Assembly: GCA_963828625.1 (NCBI GenBank)
Contig: CAWHEX010000002.1
Span: forward strand, 372,001-436,000
Reading direction: 5' to 3'
From: PALSA-894 sp963828625
GTDB taxonomy: Bacteria > Pseudomonadota > Alphaproteobacteria > Rhizobiales > Xanthobacteraceae
Length of the DNA stretch: 64,000 bases
The translations under genes were made by a program, and so were the position numbers. This document shows, piece by piece, positions 27,369 through 38,822 of this stretch. The notes under the pieces are model-generated. The model had not been told where the DNA came from, made no database searches, and saw only the letters and a list, made by a program, of their open reading frames with translations. Within the stretch, counting starts at the first letter, position 1. Every line of letters begins with the position of its first letter.

Positions 27369-27770
27369 CTACTTGTAGAGCCGGACGTTCTTCACGCGCG
27401 ACGACAGCGCGAGCTGGTCCTGGCATGTCGCGGGATCGCCCGGCGCACACGCGGTCACCTCGTTGACCAGCACCTTGCCGAGCTGCGCGCAGTCGCCCTC
27501 GGTGACGAAAGCCTTCACGACGGTCTTGGCGGCGCGCACGGGCGCCATGTCGACGACGATGCGCCGGTAGACCGCGCCCTCGCCGTTGAACAGCGCGAGG
27601 TCGAGCTTGAGGCTCTCGACCGTGGCCTTGCCCTTGTTCTCGATCACGAAGGTCATGCGGCAACGGTTCTCGGAATTCTCAAGCGCGTTGAGCTCGACCT
27701 GCACGGCCTCCTGCGCGAGCGCGGGCGTGGCGAGCGACAGGGCAATCAGGGCAGCAAGCCGAAGGCGCAT
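27369..27770 (-). CDS. Exported protein of unknown function
   Basis: 133 residues. Signal peptide MRLRLAALIALSLATPALAQ, mature part with an immunoglobulin-like beta pattern (CRMTFVIENKGKATVESLKL, RRIVVDMAPVRAAKTVVKAF) and four cysteines (NRCRM, GDCAQ, TACAPGD, ATCQDQ) that could form two disulfides. ATG 27770 is preceded by GGGAGGAA. Periplasmic protein seen across Rhizobiales; role unknown to me. Confidence 0.65.
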   Translation of the reverse strand: MRLRLAALIALSLATPALAQEAVQVELNALENSENRCRMTFVIENKGKATVESLKLDLALFNGEGAVYRRIVVDMAPVRAAKTVVKAFVTEGDCAQLGKVLVNEVTACAPGDPATCQDQLALSSRVKNVRLYK

Positions 27771-27839
27771 GGTGTTCCTCCCGTTTCGGTCAGTTTCCGC
27801 GATCACGGCGGAGCGCACAACGCCTCTAGTTTTGAATGA

Positions 27840-29934
<2,095 letters not shown>

Positions 29935-30031
29935 TGCGGGACCGTAGCATATCGCGACCATTCGGCGCGTGCCGAAGCATACATGCCGTGTTCCGCGCTA
30001 GCGTACTGGCTGCACAGCACGCGAGGCGACC

Positions 30032-30436
30032 ATGATCAATCGAATCCGCGTCGAACCGATCTCGAGCTATCTGGAGCGTTACCGAAAGGCGCAGGCGTTT
30101 CCCGTGACGGTCGCGAACGGGTTCGTCTACCTCTCGGGCCTGCCGCCGTTCGATCCGCAGACCGGCGAAGTCGCGCGCGCGCCGTTCGAGCGGCAAGCCG
30201 AGCTTGTGCTGGATCAGATGAAGCTCTGCCTGGAGGCGGCCGGTTCGTCGCTCCGCCACGTCCTCAAGTGCAATGTCTATTGCACGCCCGATCCGTCGCA
30301 CTTCGCGAAATTCAACGCGGTTTACGACCGCTACTTCACGAGCGAAAATCCGTCGCGGATTTTCATGCACGTGCCGTCCTGGCCCGGGCCGTTCGACGTC
30401 GAGATCGATTGCGTGGCGGTGCTGAAGTCCGCCTGA
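30032..30436 (+). CDS. RidA/YjgF-family protein
   Basis: 134 residues of the RidA (YER057c/UK114) family, whose founder hydrolyses reactive enamine/imine intermediates. Family segments: FPVTVANGFVYLSGLPPFDP, LDQMKLCLEAAGSSLRHVLK, YFTSENPSR. The sequence around the usual catalytic arginine reads NPSRIFMHV; the Arg is present, as in active members. Divergent from the YyaL-family gene and convergent with a membrane-protein gene. Confidence 0.88.
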   Translation: MINRIRVEPISSYLERYRKAQAFPVTVANGFVYLSGLPPFDPQTGEVARAPFERQAELVLDQMKLCLEAAGSSLRHVLKCNVYCTPDPSHFAKFNAVYDRYFTSENPSRIFMHVPSWPGPFDVEIDCVAVLKSA

Positions 30437-30440
30437 GCGA

Positions 30441-31313
30441 TCAGCGCCGGTCGAAATACGCGGCGATGCGTGGAACCAGCAACACGACGGCGAGCGCCGC
30501 GACGAGCCACATCGCGAACAGCACGAGATAGCGCGAGACGAGCGCGGCCGGCGGCAATGTCAGCATCGCGTGCGAGAACGCCCAGTTGAACGGGATCACC
30601 AGCGCGGGCCCGACGAACACGGTGTCGCGGATCGCCAGCAGCGTGTGCGACGCGCCGGTGTGCTCGGCGTCGTCCATCAGTGTCGCGACCGCGAAGAATC
30701 CCGGAAGCGGCAGCGCGCTCGCCATGCCGACCCATTTCTCGTCGAGCGCGCCGCGCGCGGCAAAGAACAGGCACGCATAGGCGAGAATGAAAAACGCGAT
30801 CCGCCCGGCGCCGATGCGGTTGCCCCAGAATGCCGTAAAGCCGCGCCACAACGAAGACGACGCCCCTGCCCGCTCCGCCGCCGCGTTCCTGGTCCAGCAG
30901 AGAAACACGAACAGGATCGCGAACGCCGCCCCGACTGCGAGCAAGACACCCGCGCCCGGAATCGCTGCGCGAAAATCCGTGACGAGATACGCGCCTGCGA
31001 ACCACGCGATCGACCACACGATCACACGGGTGAACAGTCGCGCGGTGCGCGGTAGCGCGCTCACGGGCGGCAGCGCGCCGGGAAACGAGATCACCAGCGC
31101 GAACAGCACGCAGTTGAAGATCACCAGCGGATAGATCGCATCCGCCACCACGACTGGCTGCGGGCTCGCGATGATGGCGATGCCGTTGAGAATCGGAAAC
31201 GTGAGCAGCACGCCCGCGATGCGCCGGCTGACCGTGCCCGCATACGCGATGACGAGAAAGACCGCGAGCGCGAGCGGGAGCTTGAGCAGAAAGAGGAGAA
31301 GCAGGTCGGTCAT
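30441..31313 (-). CDS. Polytopic membrane protein of unknown function
   Basis: 290 residues with about eight hydrophobic segments (for example LLLFLLKLPLALAVFLVIAY, AGVLLTFPILNGIAIIASPQ, VIVWSIAWFAGAYLV, LVLFAMWLVAALAVVLLVP). It has no recognisable transporter or enzyme motif. Its stop is 4 bp from the convergent RidA gene. It lies 21 bp downstream of the methyltransferase gene on the same strand and may be co-transcribed. Confidence 0.7.
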   Translation of the reverse strand: MTDLLLLFLLKLPLALAVFLVIAYAGTVSRRIAGVLLTFPILNGIAIIASPQPVVVADAIYPLVIFNCVLFALVISFPGALPPVSALPRTARLFTRVIVWSIAWFAGAYLVTDFRAAIPGAGVLLAVGAAFAILFVFLCWTRNAAAERAGASSSLWRGFTAFWGNRIGAGRIAFFILAYACLFFAARGALDEKWVGMASALPLPGFFAVATLMDDAEHTGASHTLLAIRDTVFVGPALVIPFNWAFSHAMLTLPPAALVSRYLVLFAMWLVAALAVVLLVPRIAAYFDRR

Positions 31314-31334
31314 TGCGAGTGGGCGGCGCGCCGG

Positions 31335-32123
31335 TTACGGCTTGCGTCCCCTCCCCGCCATCGCGGTAGCGGCATAGCTGATGCTGCCGTCCGCGGCGGT
31401 CGGCAAAGTCTTGCGCATGTGATCGCGCAGCCGCGCACGCTGGTCGTCGCTGAGCTTCGCGACAGTCTTGCCCGGCGGCGAGAACGCCAGCGTTTGAATC
31501 TCCCAATATTCGTCGAAGTCGCGGAAGCTTTGCGTCACTTCGATTTCGATTGCCTCGACGTCGACAAATCCCGCGGCCGTAAGCGAGGCCGTCAGCCCCT
31601 CGCGCGAACCTTCGGGAACGACCGGCGAGCGCAGCGCCTCGCCTCCGACCGACTCGGCGCCGCGCAGCATCGGCATGTATGGCGCGAAGTCCTGGCTGGC
31701 GTCGCGCTTCCAGGTGTAGCCGCCGACCAATCCGCCGGGACTTAACACGCGATGCATTTCGGCGAAGGCCTTCGCGCGATCCGGAATGAAATGGAAGACA
31801 AGCGCCGACGCCACGACATCGAACGCGTCGCCGTCGAACGGCAGCGCCATCGAGTCCGCAACTTCGAACGTTCGTCCGGGCAGCAGCTTGCGCACATAGT
31901 CGATCTGCGCGGGCGACGGATCGATGCCGGTGAGCGACTGCGGCGCGCAATGGCGCAGGATCAATTCGCTGAACGCGCCGGTGCCGCATCCGACATCGAG
32001 CCAGCGCGCATCCTTCGGCGGCGCGAGCCAGCCAAGAAATTTCTCGCCAATCGCGCGGCTCCAGCGCCCCATGAAGCGCTCGTAGTCATCGGCTGCGTCG
32101 AAGACGATTTTTGTTTCGGCCAT
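31335..32123 (-). CDS. Class I SAM-dependent methyltransferase
   Basis: 262 residues. SAM-binding motif I is WLDVGCGTGAFSELIL, motif II region TGIDPSPAQIDYVR, and FEVADSMALPFDGDAFDVVA follows, the pattern of the UbiE/Methyltransf_11 group. ATG 32123 gives a family-like start (MAETKIVFDAADDYERFMGR). The substrate is unknown. Divergent from mnmE with a 108-bp gap. Confidence 0.88.
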   Translation of the reverse strand: MAETKIVFDAADDYERFMGRWSRAIGEKFLGWLAPPKDARWLDVGCGTGAFSELILRHCAPQSLTGIDPSPAQIDYVRKLLPGRTFEVADSMALPFDGDAFDVVASALVFHFIPDRAKAFAEMHRVLSPGGLVGGYTWKRDASQDFAPYMPMLRGAESVGGEALRSPVVPEGSREGLTASLTAAGFVDVEAIEIEVTQSFRDFDEYWEIQTLAFSPPGKTVAKLSDDQRARLRDHMRKTLPTAADGSISYAATAMAGRGRKP

Positions 32124-32231
32124 GTGTACTGCCTTGTCGCTGGCCCCGCGCCGATCCGAACAGACGTTTCGTTCGCGTTCAAGGCCATGCGCACTTGACC
32201 CGGCCGCATCCTGACGATTGCTTGGGCCGCG

Positions 32232-33565
32232 ATGTCCGATCCTGTGCGCGACACCATCTTCGCTCTCTCGTCCGGCCGGCCGCCGGCCGCGATCGCGGTC
32301 GTGCGCGTCAGTGGGCCCGCCGCCGGAACCGCGCTTGCGGCGCTGTGCAAGATGCCGGAGCCGCGCCGTGCCGCGTTGCGCCGCGTGCGCGATCCGGCGA
32401 GCGGCGCGCTGCTCGACGAGGCGCTGGCGCTCTGGTTTCCCGGGCCGAACACCGAGACCGGCGAGGATATGGCCGAGCTGCATCTGCACGGGGGCAGGGC
32501 GGTGGTCGCCGCCGTGCTGGCGGCGCTTGGCCGCGTGCCCGGCCTGCGGCCCGCCGAGGCCGGGGAGTTCACGCGGCGCGCATTCGAGAACGGGCGGATC
32601 GATCTGACCGCGCGTCGAGGGGCTGGCGGATCTGGTGTTTGCCGAGACCGAGGCACAGCGCGCGCAGGCGATGCGGCAGTTCTCCGGCGCGCTCGGGGGC
32701 AGGGCGGATGGCTGGCGCACACGGCTGATCGAGGCGCTGGCGCTGATCGAGGCGCGCATCGATTTTTCCGACCAGGACGTGCCCGGGGACCTCACCGGGC
32801 CGGCGCTTCATGTTGCGCGGGAAGTCTTTGAGGATATTCAGAAAACCCTCTCGGACGCGCATCGCGGCGAGCGGCTGCGGGAGGGGCTGGTTGTTGCGAT
32901 CGCGGGGCCGCCGAACGCCGGGAAGTCGAGCCTCCTGAATCGCCTGGCGCGGCGCGAGGCCGCGATCGTGTCGCCCTATGCAGGAACGACGCGCGACGTC
33001 ATCGAGGTGCACCTCGATCTCGGCGGCTATCCGGTGACGCTGCTCGATACCGCCGGCGTGCGCGAAAGCGACGACCCGGTGGAGCAGGAGGGCGTGCGGC
33101 GCGCGAAGGCGAGGGCGGAGGCGGCCGATCTGGTGCTGTGGGTGGTCGAGGCGGGCGAGGGTAGGGGCGTTCAAAGAGATGAACTAAAGAACGAGTGGAT
33201 GATTCATAACAAGGTCGATCTGAGCTTCGGGCGCGAAACAACCTGCGATTCGGCCGCATATTTATGAAATCTCTGCGTTAACCGGGCAGGGGGTCGATCG
33301 GCTGGTGACCGATTTGTCGGATTTCGCCCGTGACGCCTTGGGGGCCGGGGAACCCGCGCTGGTGACCCGCGAGCGCCACCGCGCGGCGTTGCAGGAAACC
33401 CTGGACGCGCTTGGCCGTGCGATCGCCGTCGGAGCTTCGGGCCAGGAAGAGCTGATCGCCGAGGAGCTTCGGCTGGCGGCGCGGGGATTGGGCCGGCTCA
33501 CCGGCCGGGTCGACGTCGAGGACATTCTGGACGTCATTTTCCGCGATTTTTGTATCGGGAAATAA
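32232..33565 (+). CDS. mnmE: tRNA modification GTPase MnmE (two frame breaks)
   Basis: With MnmG, forms the cmnm5 group on U34 of certain tRNAs. N-terminal folate-binding domain (DTIFALSSGRPPAAIAVVRV, GEFTRRAFENGRIDLT), G domain with P-loop GPPNAGKSSLLN, GTTRDVIE, DTAG and NKVD, and the family C-terminus DFCIGK with the essential Cys. Frame changes occur at about 32612 (gcgcgtc for gcg-gtc: LTAVEGLADLVFAET) and 33236-33238 (gaaac for gaac: REQPAIRPHIYEISALTGQG). The span is 444 codons plus two bases, so two single-base insertions restore a 443-residue protein. Confidence 0.92.
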
Positions 33566-33609
33566 GACGGCCGGCGGAACTTTGGGCCCGGAGTCGCGCG
33601 GGACCGAAA

Positions 33610-33625
33610 TGTTTCACGTGAAACA
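33610..33625. promoter_or_regulatory. parS centromere site 1
   Basis: TGTTTCACGTGAAACA, a perfect match to the conserved 16-bp parS palindrome, in the gap between mnmE and mnmG. ParB from the gene at 37375 should load here. A second perfect copy is at 35637. Confidence 0.96.
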
Positions 33626-33703
33626 TTCCGATTCGCCGCCGTGACGATCAGGGCGTTCAGCCGGCGCTTGTTGGGACACGCCGCTGGAGTAAAAGCTGCG
33701 CCC

Positions 33704-35588
33704 GTGAGCGAAATTTCCTTCGATGTCATCGTGATCGGCGGCGGCCACGCCGGCTGCGAAGCCGCGGCCGCGGCTGCGCGGATGGGCGCCAGGACGGCGC
33801 TCGTGACGCATCGGTTCGCCACCATCGGGGCGATGTCCTGCAATCCGGCGATCGGCGGGCTCGGGAAGGGCCATCTGGTCCGCGAAATCGACGCGTTGGA
33901 CGGCCTGATGGGCCGCGCGGCCGACCAGGGCGGCATCCAGTTCCGGGTCCTGAACCGCCGCAAGGGTCCGGCGGTGCGCGGTCCGCGCGCGCAGGCCGAC
34001 CGCAAGCTTTACGCGCAGGCGATGCAGCGCGCGATTCGCGAGACGGCGAATCTCACCGTGCTGGAGGCCGAAGTCGACGATCTGCTGATCGTGGACGGGG
34101 CGGTGAGGGGCGTCCGCCTCGCCGATGGCCGCGAAATCACATGCGGCGCCGCCGTGCTGACAACCGGCACGTTCCTGCGCGGATTGATCCATATCGGCGA
34201 AACGCAGACGCCGGCCGGCCGGGTCGGGGAGGCGCCGGCGGTCGGACTTTCCCTGACTCTGGAACGGCTTGGCTTTGCGCTCGGCCGGCTCAAGACCGGG
34301 ACGCCGCCGCGGCTCGACGGCGCCACGATCGACTGGGCGGCGGTCGAAATGCAGCCCGGTGACGAGCCGCCCGAGCCGTTCTCGGCGCTGACGGACCGAA
34401 TCACGACGCCGCAGATCCAGTGCGGCATCACCCGCACCACGGCCGTGACGCACGACATCATCCGGGCGAACGTCCACCGTTCGCCGATGTACTCCGGCCA
34501 GATCGCGAGCCGCGGCCCGCGCTATTGCCCCTCGATCGAGGACAAGATCGTGCGCTTCGGCGAGCGCGACGGGCACCAGATTTTCCTCGAGCCGGAAGGG
34601 CTCGACGACACCACGGTCTATCCGAACGGAATCTCGACCTCGCTGCCCGAAGACGTACAGCGCGCACTCGTCGCGACGATTCCCGGACTGGAGAACGCGC
34701 GTCTCGTGCGTCCCGGATACGCGATCGAATACGATCACGTCGATCCGCGCGAGCTCACCGCGACGCTCGAGACGAAGCGCTGCGCCGGGCTGTTCCTGGC
34801 CGGGCAGATCAACGGCACCACCGGCTACGAAGAGGCTGCGGCGCAAGGGACTTCTGGCGGGTCTCAACGCGGCCGCGCGGGCAGGGGGTGGCGACGAGAT
34901 CGTGCTCGACCGCGCCGAGGGATACATCGGCGTGATGATCGACGATCTCGTGACGCGCGGTGTCACCGAGCCGTACCGCATGTTCACCTCGCGCGCCGAA
35001 TACCGGCTCACGCTGCGCGCCGACAACGCGGACCAGCGGCTCACCGAAAAGGGCATCACGATCGGCTGCGTGGGCGCGCAAAGGGCAGGGGCGTTCCGCG
35101 AGAAGATGACCGCGCTGAACGCCGCGCGGCACCTGACGCAATCGCTGTCGGTCACGCCGACCGAAGCGGACCGGCACGGGCTCGCGCTGAAAAAGGACGG
35201 CCAGCGGCGCAGCGCGATGGACATCCTGTCGTATCCGAATCTCGGCATGGCCGACGCGATCCGCATCTGGCCGCAGCTCGCCGCGGTCGCGCCGGCGATC
35301 GCGCAGCAGATCGAAATCGACGCCAAGTATGCGGTCTATCTCGACCGTCAGGCCGCCGACGTGGCGGCGTTCCGGCGCGACGAAAGCCTTGAACTGCCTG
35401 ACTCTTTCGACTACGCGGCGATGACGGCGCTGTCGAACGAGGTGCGCCAGAAGCTGCAATCAATTCGGCCCCGAACCATTGGCCAAGCGGGGCGGATCGA
35501 CGGCATGACACCGGCGGCGCTCACGCTTCTGGCCGCGCATGTCCGGCGGAAATCGCGGCATGGCCTCGCCAGATCCAAAACAGCTTAG
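33704..35588 (+). CDS. mnmG: tRNA uridine-5-carboxymethylaminomethyl enzyme MnmG (frame broken)
   Basis: FAD-binding partner of MnmE (also called GidA). N-terminus FDVIVIGGGHAGCEAAAAAA, then GLGKGHLVREIDALDG, FRVLNRRKGPAVRGPRAQ and GLFLAGQINGTTGYEEAAAQ. The frame is interrupted at about 34850 (caaggg-a-cttctg); without the A it reads QGLLAGLNAA and continues into EPYRMFTSRAEYRLTLRADN. The span is 628 codons plus one base, giving 627 residues, the normal length. GTG 33704 fits the family start. The 3' end overlaps rsmG by 29 bp. Confidence 0.93.
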
Positions 35589-36229
35589 CGGCGCGCTGGC
35601 GCGGGACCGCGCGAGGGCTGCGGCGCTCGCCGAAAATGTTTCACGTGAAACATGGGCGCGGCTCGAGCAATTCGCCGAGCTGCTCCTGAGGTGGCAGGCC
35701 TCGACGAACCTCGTCGCCGCCTCGACCCTCCCTCACCTCTGGACGCGGCACATCGCCGATTCGCTCCAGCTCCTGCCCCTCGCCCCGAAGGCCAAGACCT
35801 GGGTGGACCTCGGGGCCGGTGCCGGATTTCCGGGGCTTGTGATCGCGTGTGCGCTCGCGGAAACCCCGGACGCGGAGGTTCACTTGGTCGAGAGCAACCA
35901 GAAGAAGGCGAGCTTCCTGCGCGAGGCCGTGCGCACCCTTTCGCTGCCGGCCATTGTGCACGCCCGGCGAATCGAGGACTTTGCGGCGGAGCACGCAAAA
36001 GCCGGTGGACGTCGTCACGGCCCGCGCGCTGGCGCCACTCGACCGCCTCATCGGCTACGCAATTCCGTTGTTGAAAACCGGTGTGGTGGGTCTGTTTCCA
36101 AAGGGACAAGATGTAGAGGCTGAATTGACCCAAGCCTCTAAATCTTGGAAGATCGACGCCGATCTGATCCCGAGCAAAACCGACCCGCACGGCCGGATTG
36201 TCCTGATCCGCCATGTTGCGATGCGGTAA
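35560..36229 (+). CDS. rsmG: 16S rRNA methyltransferase RsmG (frame broken)
   Basis: N7-methylation of G527 in 16S rRNA (also called GidB). LLLRWQASTNLVAASTLPHL, then the SAM-binding motif WVDLGAGAGFPGLVIACALA and VHLVESNQKKASFLREAVRT, and VDVVTARALAPLDRLIGYAI. The frame breaks in the run AAAA at 35997-36000; one A fewer gives AEHAKPVDVVTARAL. The span is 223 codons plus one base. Its codons for NVSRET encode parS site 2, as in many bacteria. It is upstream of parA on the same strand. Confidence 0.92.
35637..35652. promoter_or_regulatory. parS centromere site 2, inside rsmG
   Basis: TGTTTCACGTGAAACA, identical to site 1. It lies within coding sequence (Asn-Val-Ser-Arg-Glu-Thr of RsmG), a placement conserved in other bacteria. 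Confidence 0.96.
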
Positions 36230-36268
36230 ATGATTGTATTTGCTCGTATAATAGGCCATGAGGCCACA

Positions 36269-37317
36269 ATGACCGATATCCCGAACGCCACCCTGGAAAC
36301 CGAGGCCGTCCAAGAGGCCGAGGCGACCAAGGAAATCGAGGCACCCCAGCAGGTTGAGGCGCCGCCAGCAGGCGACGTCATCGCGGAATTTGTGGCTGCC
36401 GAAGAGACGGAAATCGACGGTCGCCGCAAGAGCCCGAGGCGACGCCGGCGATCGAGCCCGCCCCGGAGATCGAGGCCGCCGCCGACACCGGCCCGATCCT
36501 GGCCCGCGCCTCGACCGTCCCTGTTCGCCCGCGCGTGCTCGCCCTCGCGAACCAGAAGGGCGGCGTCGGCAAGACCACCACGGCGATCAACCTCGGCACC
36601 GCGCTCGCGGCGATCGGCGAGAACGTGCTGATCGTCGACCTCGATCCGCAGGGCAACGCCTCGACCGGGCTTGGCATCGATCGCAAGAGCCGGCGCCGCT
36701 CGACCTACGATGTGCTCACGCGCGAAGCGAACCTGCGCGAATCGATTCAGGAAACCGCGGTGCCGCGGCTGCACATCGTGCCGTCGACGATGGATCTCTC
36801 GGGCTTCGAACTGGAAATCGCGCAGGAGCGCGATCGCGCGTTCCGGCTGCGCGATGCGCTCGCCACGCTCAACACGTCGGAGGGCGAGCAGTACACCTAC
36901 GTGCTGGTGGATTGCCCGCCGTCACTCAATCTCGTCACCGTCAACGCGATGGCGGCCGCGAACGCGATCCTCGTGCCGCTGCAATGCGAGTTCTTCGCGC
37001 TCGAAGGTCTGTCGCAATTGCTGAAGACGGTCGAGCAGGTGAAGACCTCGCTCAATCCGGGGCTGACGATCCACGGCATCGTGCTGACGATGTACGACGC
37101 GCGCAACAATCTCGCCGGCCAGGTCGTCGCCGACGTGCGCAGCTTCATGGGCGAAAAAGTTTATCAGACGATGATCCCGCGCAACGTGCGCGTCTCGGAA
37201 GCGCCGTCGTACGGCAAGCCGGTGCTGCTCTACGATCTCAAGTGCGTCGGCAGCCAGGCGTATCTGCGCCTCGCGTCCGAAATCATTCAGCGCGAACGTA
37301 CGCTGCGCGCCGCGTAA
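36269..37317 (+). CDS. parA: Chromosome-partitioning ATPase ParA with long acidic N-terminal extension
   Basis: Walker ATPase that moves ParB-parS complexes. The conserved core starts RVLALANQKGGVGKTTTAIN, with IVDLDPQGNASTGLG, YVLVDCPPSLNLVTVNAM and APSYGKPVLLYDLKCVGS. ATG 36269 begins a Glu/Ala/Pro-rich extension (ETEAVQEAEATKEIEAPQQV) that is in a different frame from the core; the join is near 36417-36425, where the other frame continues in the same style (EPEATPAIEPAPEIEAAADT). This net shift fits a missing base or two extra bases. If the extension is not translated, a start near 36535 would still encode the full core. Confidence 0.9.
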
Positions 37318-37374
37318 TGCGCCGCGCAAGATAAAACCGAAGAAGAAACGGAGCGGGATATGAAGGAGGCGGCA

Positions 37375-38496
37375 ATGGCACACGACGAACGATCGCGACT
37401 GGGCCGTGGGCTCGCCGCGCTGATCGGCGACGTCGGCGATGAAGCCGCGGTGATCGAGCGTCACAGCAACCAGCGCCGCGTGCCGATCGAATTCATCAAG
37501 GCGAATCCGCGCAATCCGCGCCGCACGTTCGCCGACGCCGAGCTCGACGAGCTTGCGGCGTCGATCCGCGAGCGCGGCATCATTCAGCCGATTCTGGTGC
37601 GCAGCGTTCGCGGCGCGATGGACAACTACGAGATCGTCGCGGGCGAGCGGCGCTGGCGCGCGGCGCAACGCGCATCCGTGCATGACGTGCCGGTCATCGT
37701 GCTCGAGGTGAACGATCGCGAGGCGCTCGAGATCGCGATCATCGAGAACGTGCAGCGCTCCGATCTCAACGCGCTCGAAGAGGCGATGGGTTATCAGTCG
37801 CTGATGGCCGAGTTCGATCACACGCAGGACGACGTCGCGAAGATCGTCGGCAAGAGCCGCTCGCATGTGGCGAACACACTGCGCCTGCTGAAACTATCCG
37901 AACCCGTGAAGGCCTATGTCAGCTCGGGCCAGCTCAGCGCCGGCCATGCGCGTCTGCTCGTCGGCCAACCGAACGCCGAGGAGTTCGCGCAGCAGATCGT
38001 GTCGCAAGGACTCAACGTCCGTCAGGTCGAGCAGATGGCGCGCCGCGACGGCAAGAAACAAGTGCGCGAGCTGCGCAAGACCGGCCGCATCGGTCCCGAT
38101 CCCGACGCGGCCGCGCTGGAGAAGCGCCTCACCGATGCGCTCGGCCTCACCGTGCGCATCATGCATCGGGTCGACGGCGAAGGCGTGCTCTCGATCCGCT
38201 ACCGCACGCTCGAACAGCTCGACGACATCACGCGGCGGCTCGAAACCGGACAGCAGGTCGTCGGGACCGGCAAGCCGAGCCCGCTGCAATTGGAAGCGCG
38301 CCGCGAGGAAGCCGAAGAGCGCGCACGCGAAGAGGCGAGCAAGGGCCACGGATTCGCAGCGTTTAGCCGTAATTTTTTTGCCGCGAGCTTTATCTCCGTC
38401 ATGGCCGGGCTTGTCCCGGCCATCCCGCTTAGGCGAGCACAGAGCTACGACGCGATCTCATCGTACAAATCTCGCCACGTCGGATTGCTTCGGTAA
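37375..38496 (+). CDS. parB: Chromosome-partitioning protein ParB (3' end runs into a repeat)
   Basis: Binds parS, spreads as a CTP-dependent clamp and stimulates ParA. RLGRGLAALIGDVGDEAAVI, then the N-terminal domain (NPRNPRRTFADAELDELAAS, CTP-site GERRWRAAQ), ENVQRSDLNALEEAMGYQSL, HTH region VGKSRSHVANTLRLLKL, and C-terminal dimer region. ATG 37375 has a strong ribosome site (AAGGAGG). After about residue 325 the frame reads through a REP hairpin (ISVMAGLVPAIPLRR) to the stop at 38496, so the last about 45 residues are unlikely to be native. The true end is probably near 38360. Confidence 0.94.
   Translation: MAHDERSRLGRGLAALIGDVGDEAAVIERHSNQRRVPIEFIKANPRNPRRTFADAELDELAASIRERGIIQPILVRSVRGAMDNYEIVAGERRWRAAQRASVHDVPVIVLEVNDREALEIAIIENVQRSDLNALEEAMGYQSLMAEFDHTQDDVAKIVGKSRSHVANTLRLLKLSEPVKAYVSSGQLSAGHARLLVGQPNAEEFAQQIVSQGLNVRQVEQMARRDGKKQVRELRKTGRIGPDPDAAALEKRLTDALGLTVRIMHRVDGEGVLSIRYRTLEQLDDITRRLETGQQVVGTGKPSPLQLEARREEAEERAREEASKGHGFAAFSRNFFAASFISVMAGLVPAIPLRRAQSYDAISSYKSRHVGLLR
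38395..38432. repeat. REP hairpin, family A, left arm
   Basis: tccgtcatggccgggcttgt continuing cccggccatcccgcttag. ATGGCCGGG and CCCGGCCAT form a 9-bp stem with loop CTTGT. Translated in frame it yields MAGLVPAIP, a peptide that recurs in annotated proteins from Rhizobiales because of this repeat. Confidence 0.85.
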
Positions 38497-38733
38497 CGAG
38501 CCGCGTCTTCACGCGCGTGGCCAGTGCTTCATGTTTTTCTCGCGCTGGATTGCATCACGAGCCGATGAGAACACCTCGAAATAGACAAGCTGATGAATGT
38601 GGTAGCGCTTCGTGTGCCCTGCGACGAAGTCATTGCGATGTTCATAAACGCGGCGAACAAGATCGCTGGTGACGCCGACATAGATCGCGCCGCCGGGTCT
38701 ACTTGCAAGAATATACAGATAGAATTGCCGCAC
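38445..38733 (-). CDS. Small GIY-YIG nuclease (3' end frameshifted)
   Basis: About 96 residues from GTG 38733: RQFYLYILASRPGGAIYVGV holds the GIY-YIG-like YLYIL...YVGV pair, then TSDLVRRVYEHRNDF with the catalytic Arg, and IQREKNMKHWPRA with the conserved Glu. The frame then stops early; two one-base deletions near 38513 and 38490 would restore the family ending (WKTRLVTE, NPTWRDLYDEIAS) to the stop at 38445. It could be decayed or affected by sequence errors. These short GIY-YIG proteins are of unknown function and multiply in Rhizobiales genomes. Confidence 0.75.
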
Positions 38734-38746
38734 CCGCGGAGCATGA

Positions 38747-38784
38747 CTAAGCGGGATGGCCGGGACAAGGCCGGCCATGACGGA
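38747..38784. repeat. REP hairpin, family A, right arm
   Basis: ctaagcgggatggccgggac continuing aaggccggccatgacgga, the inverse of the left arm with one difference (ggccttg for gggcttg on the opposite strand). It ends about 38 bases before the restored holA stop. Confidence 0.85.
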
Positions 38785-38822
38785 TGAGAGAGCGAACAGC
38801 GCGGCGTTGCACGCTGCACGCC

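Larger units (their letters stand above)
38395..38784. mobile_element. REP-flanked GIY-YIG cassette
   Basis: A 390-bp unit between parB and holA. Inverted 38-nt arms (38395-38432 and 38747-38784; 37 of 38 bases match) enclose a GIY-YIG nuclease gene. Each arm is a hairpin by itself. The outer boundary on the left falls inside the apparent parB reading frame. The layout resembles REP elements linked to a RAYT transposase, but with a nuclease of another class. The inference of mobility is mine and needs evidence from empty sites. Confidence 0.5.
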
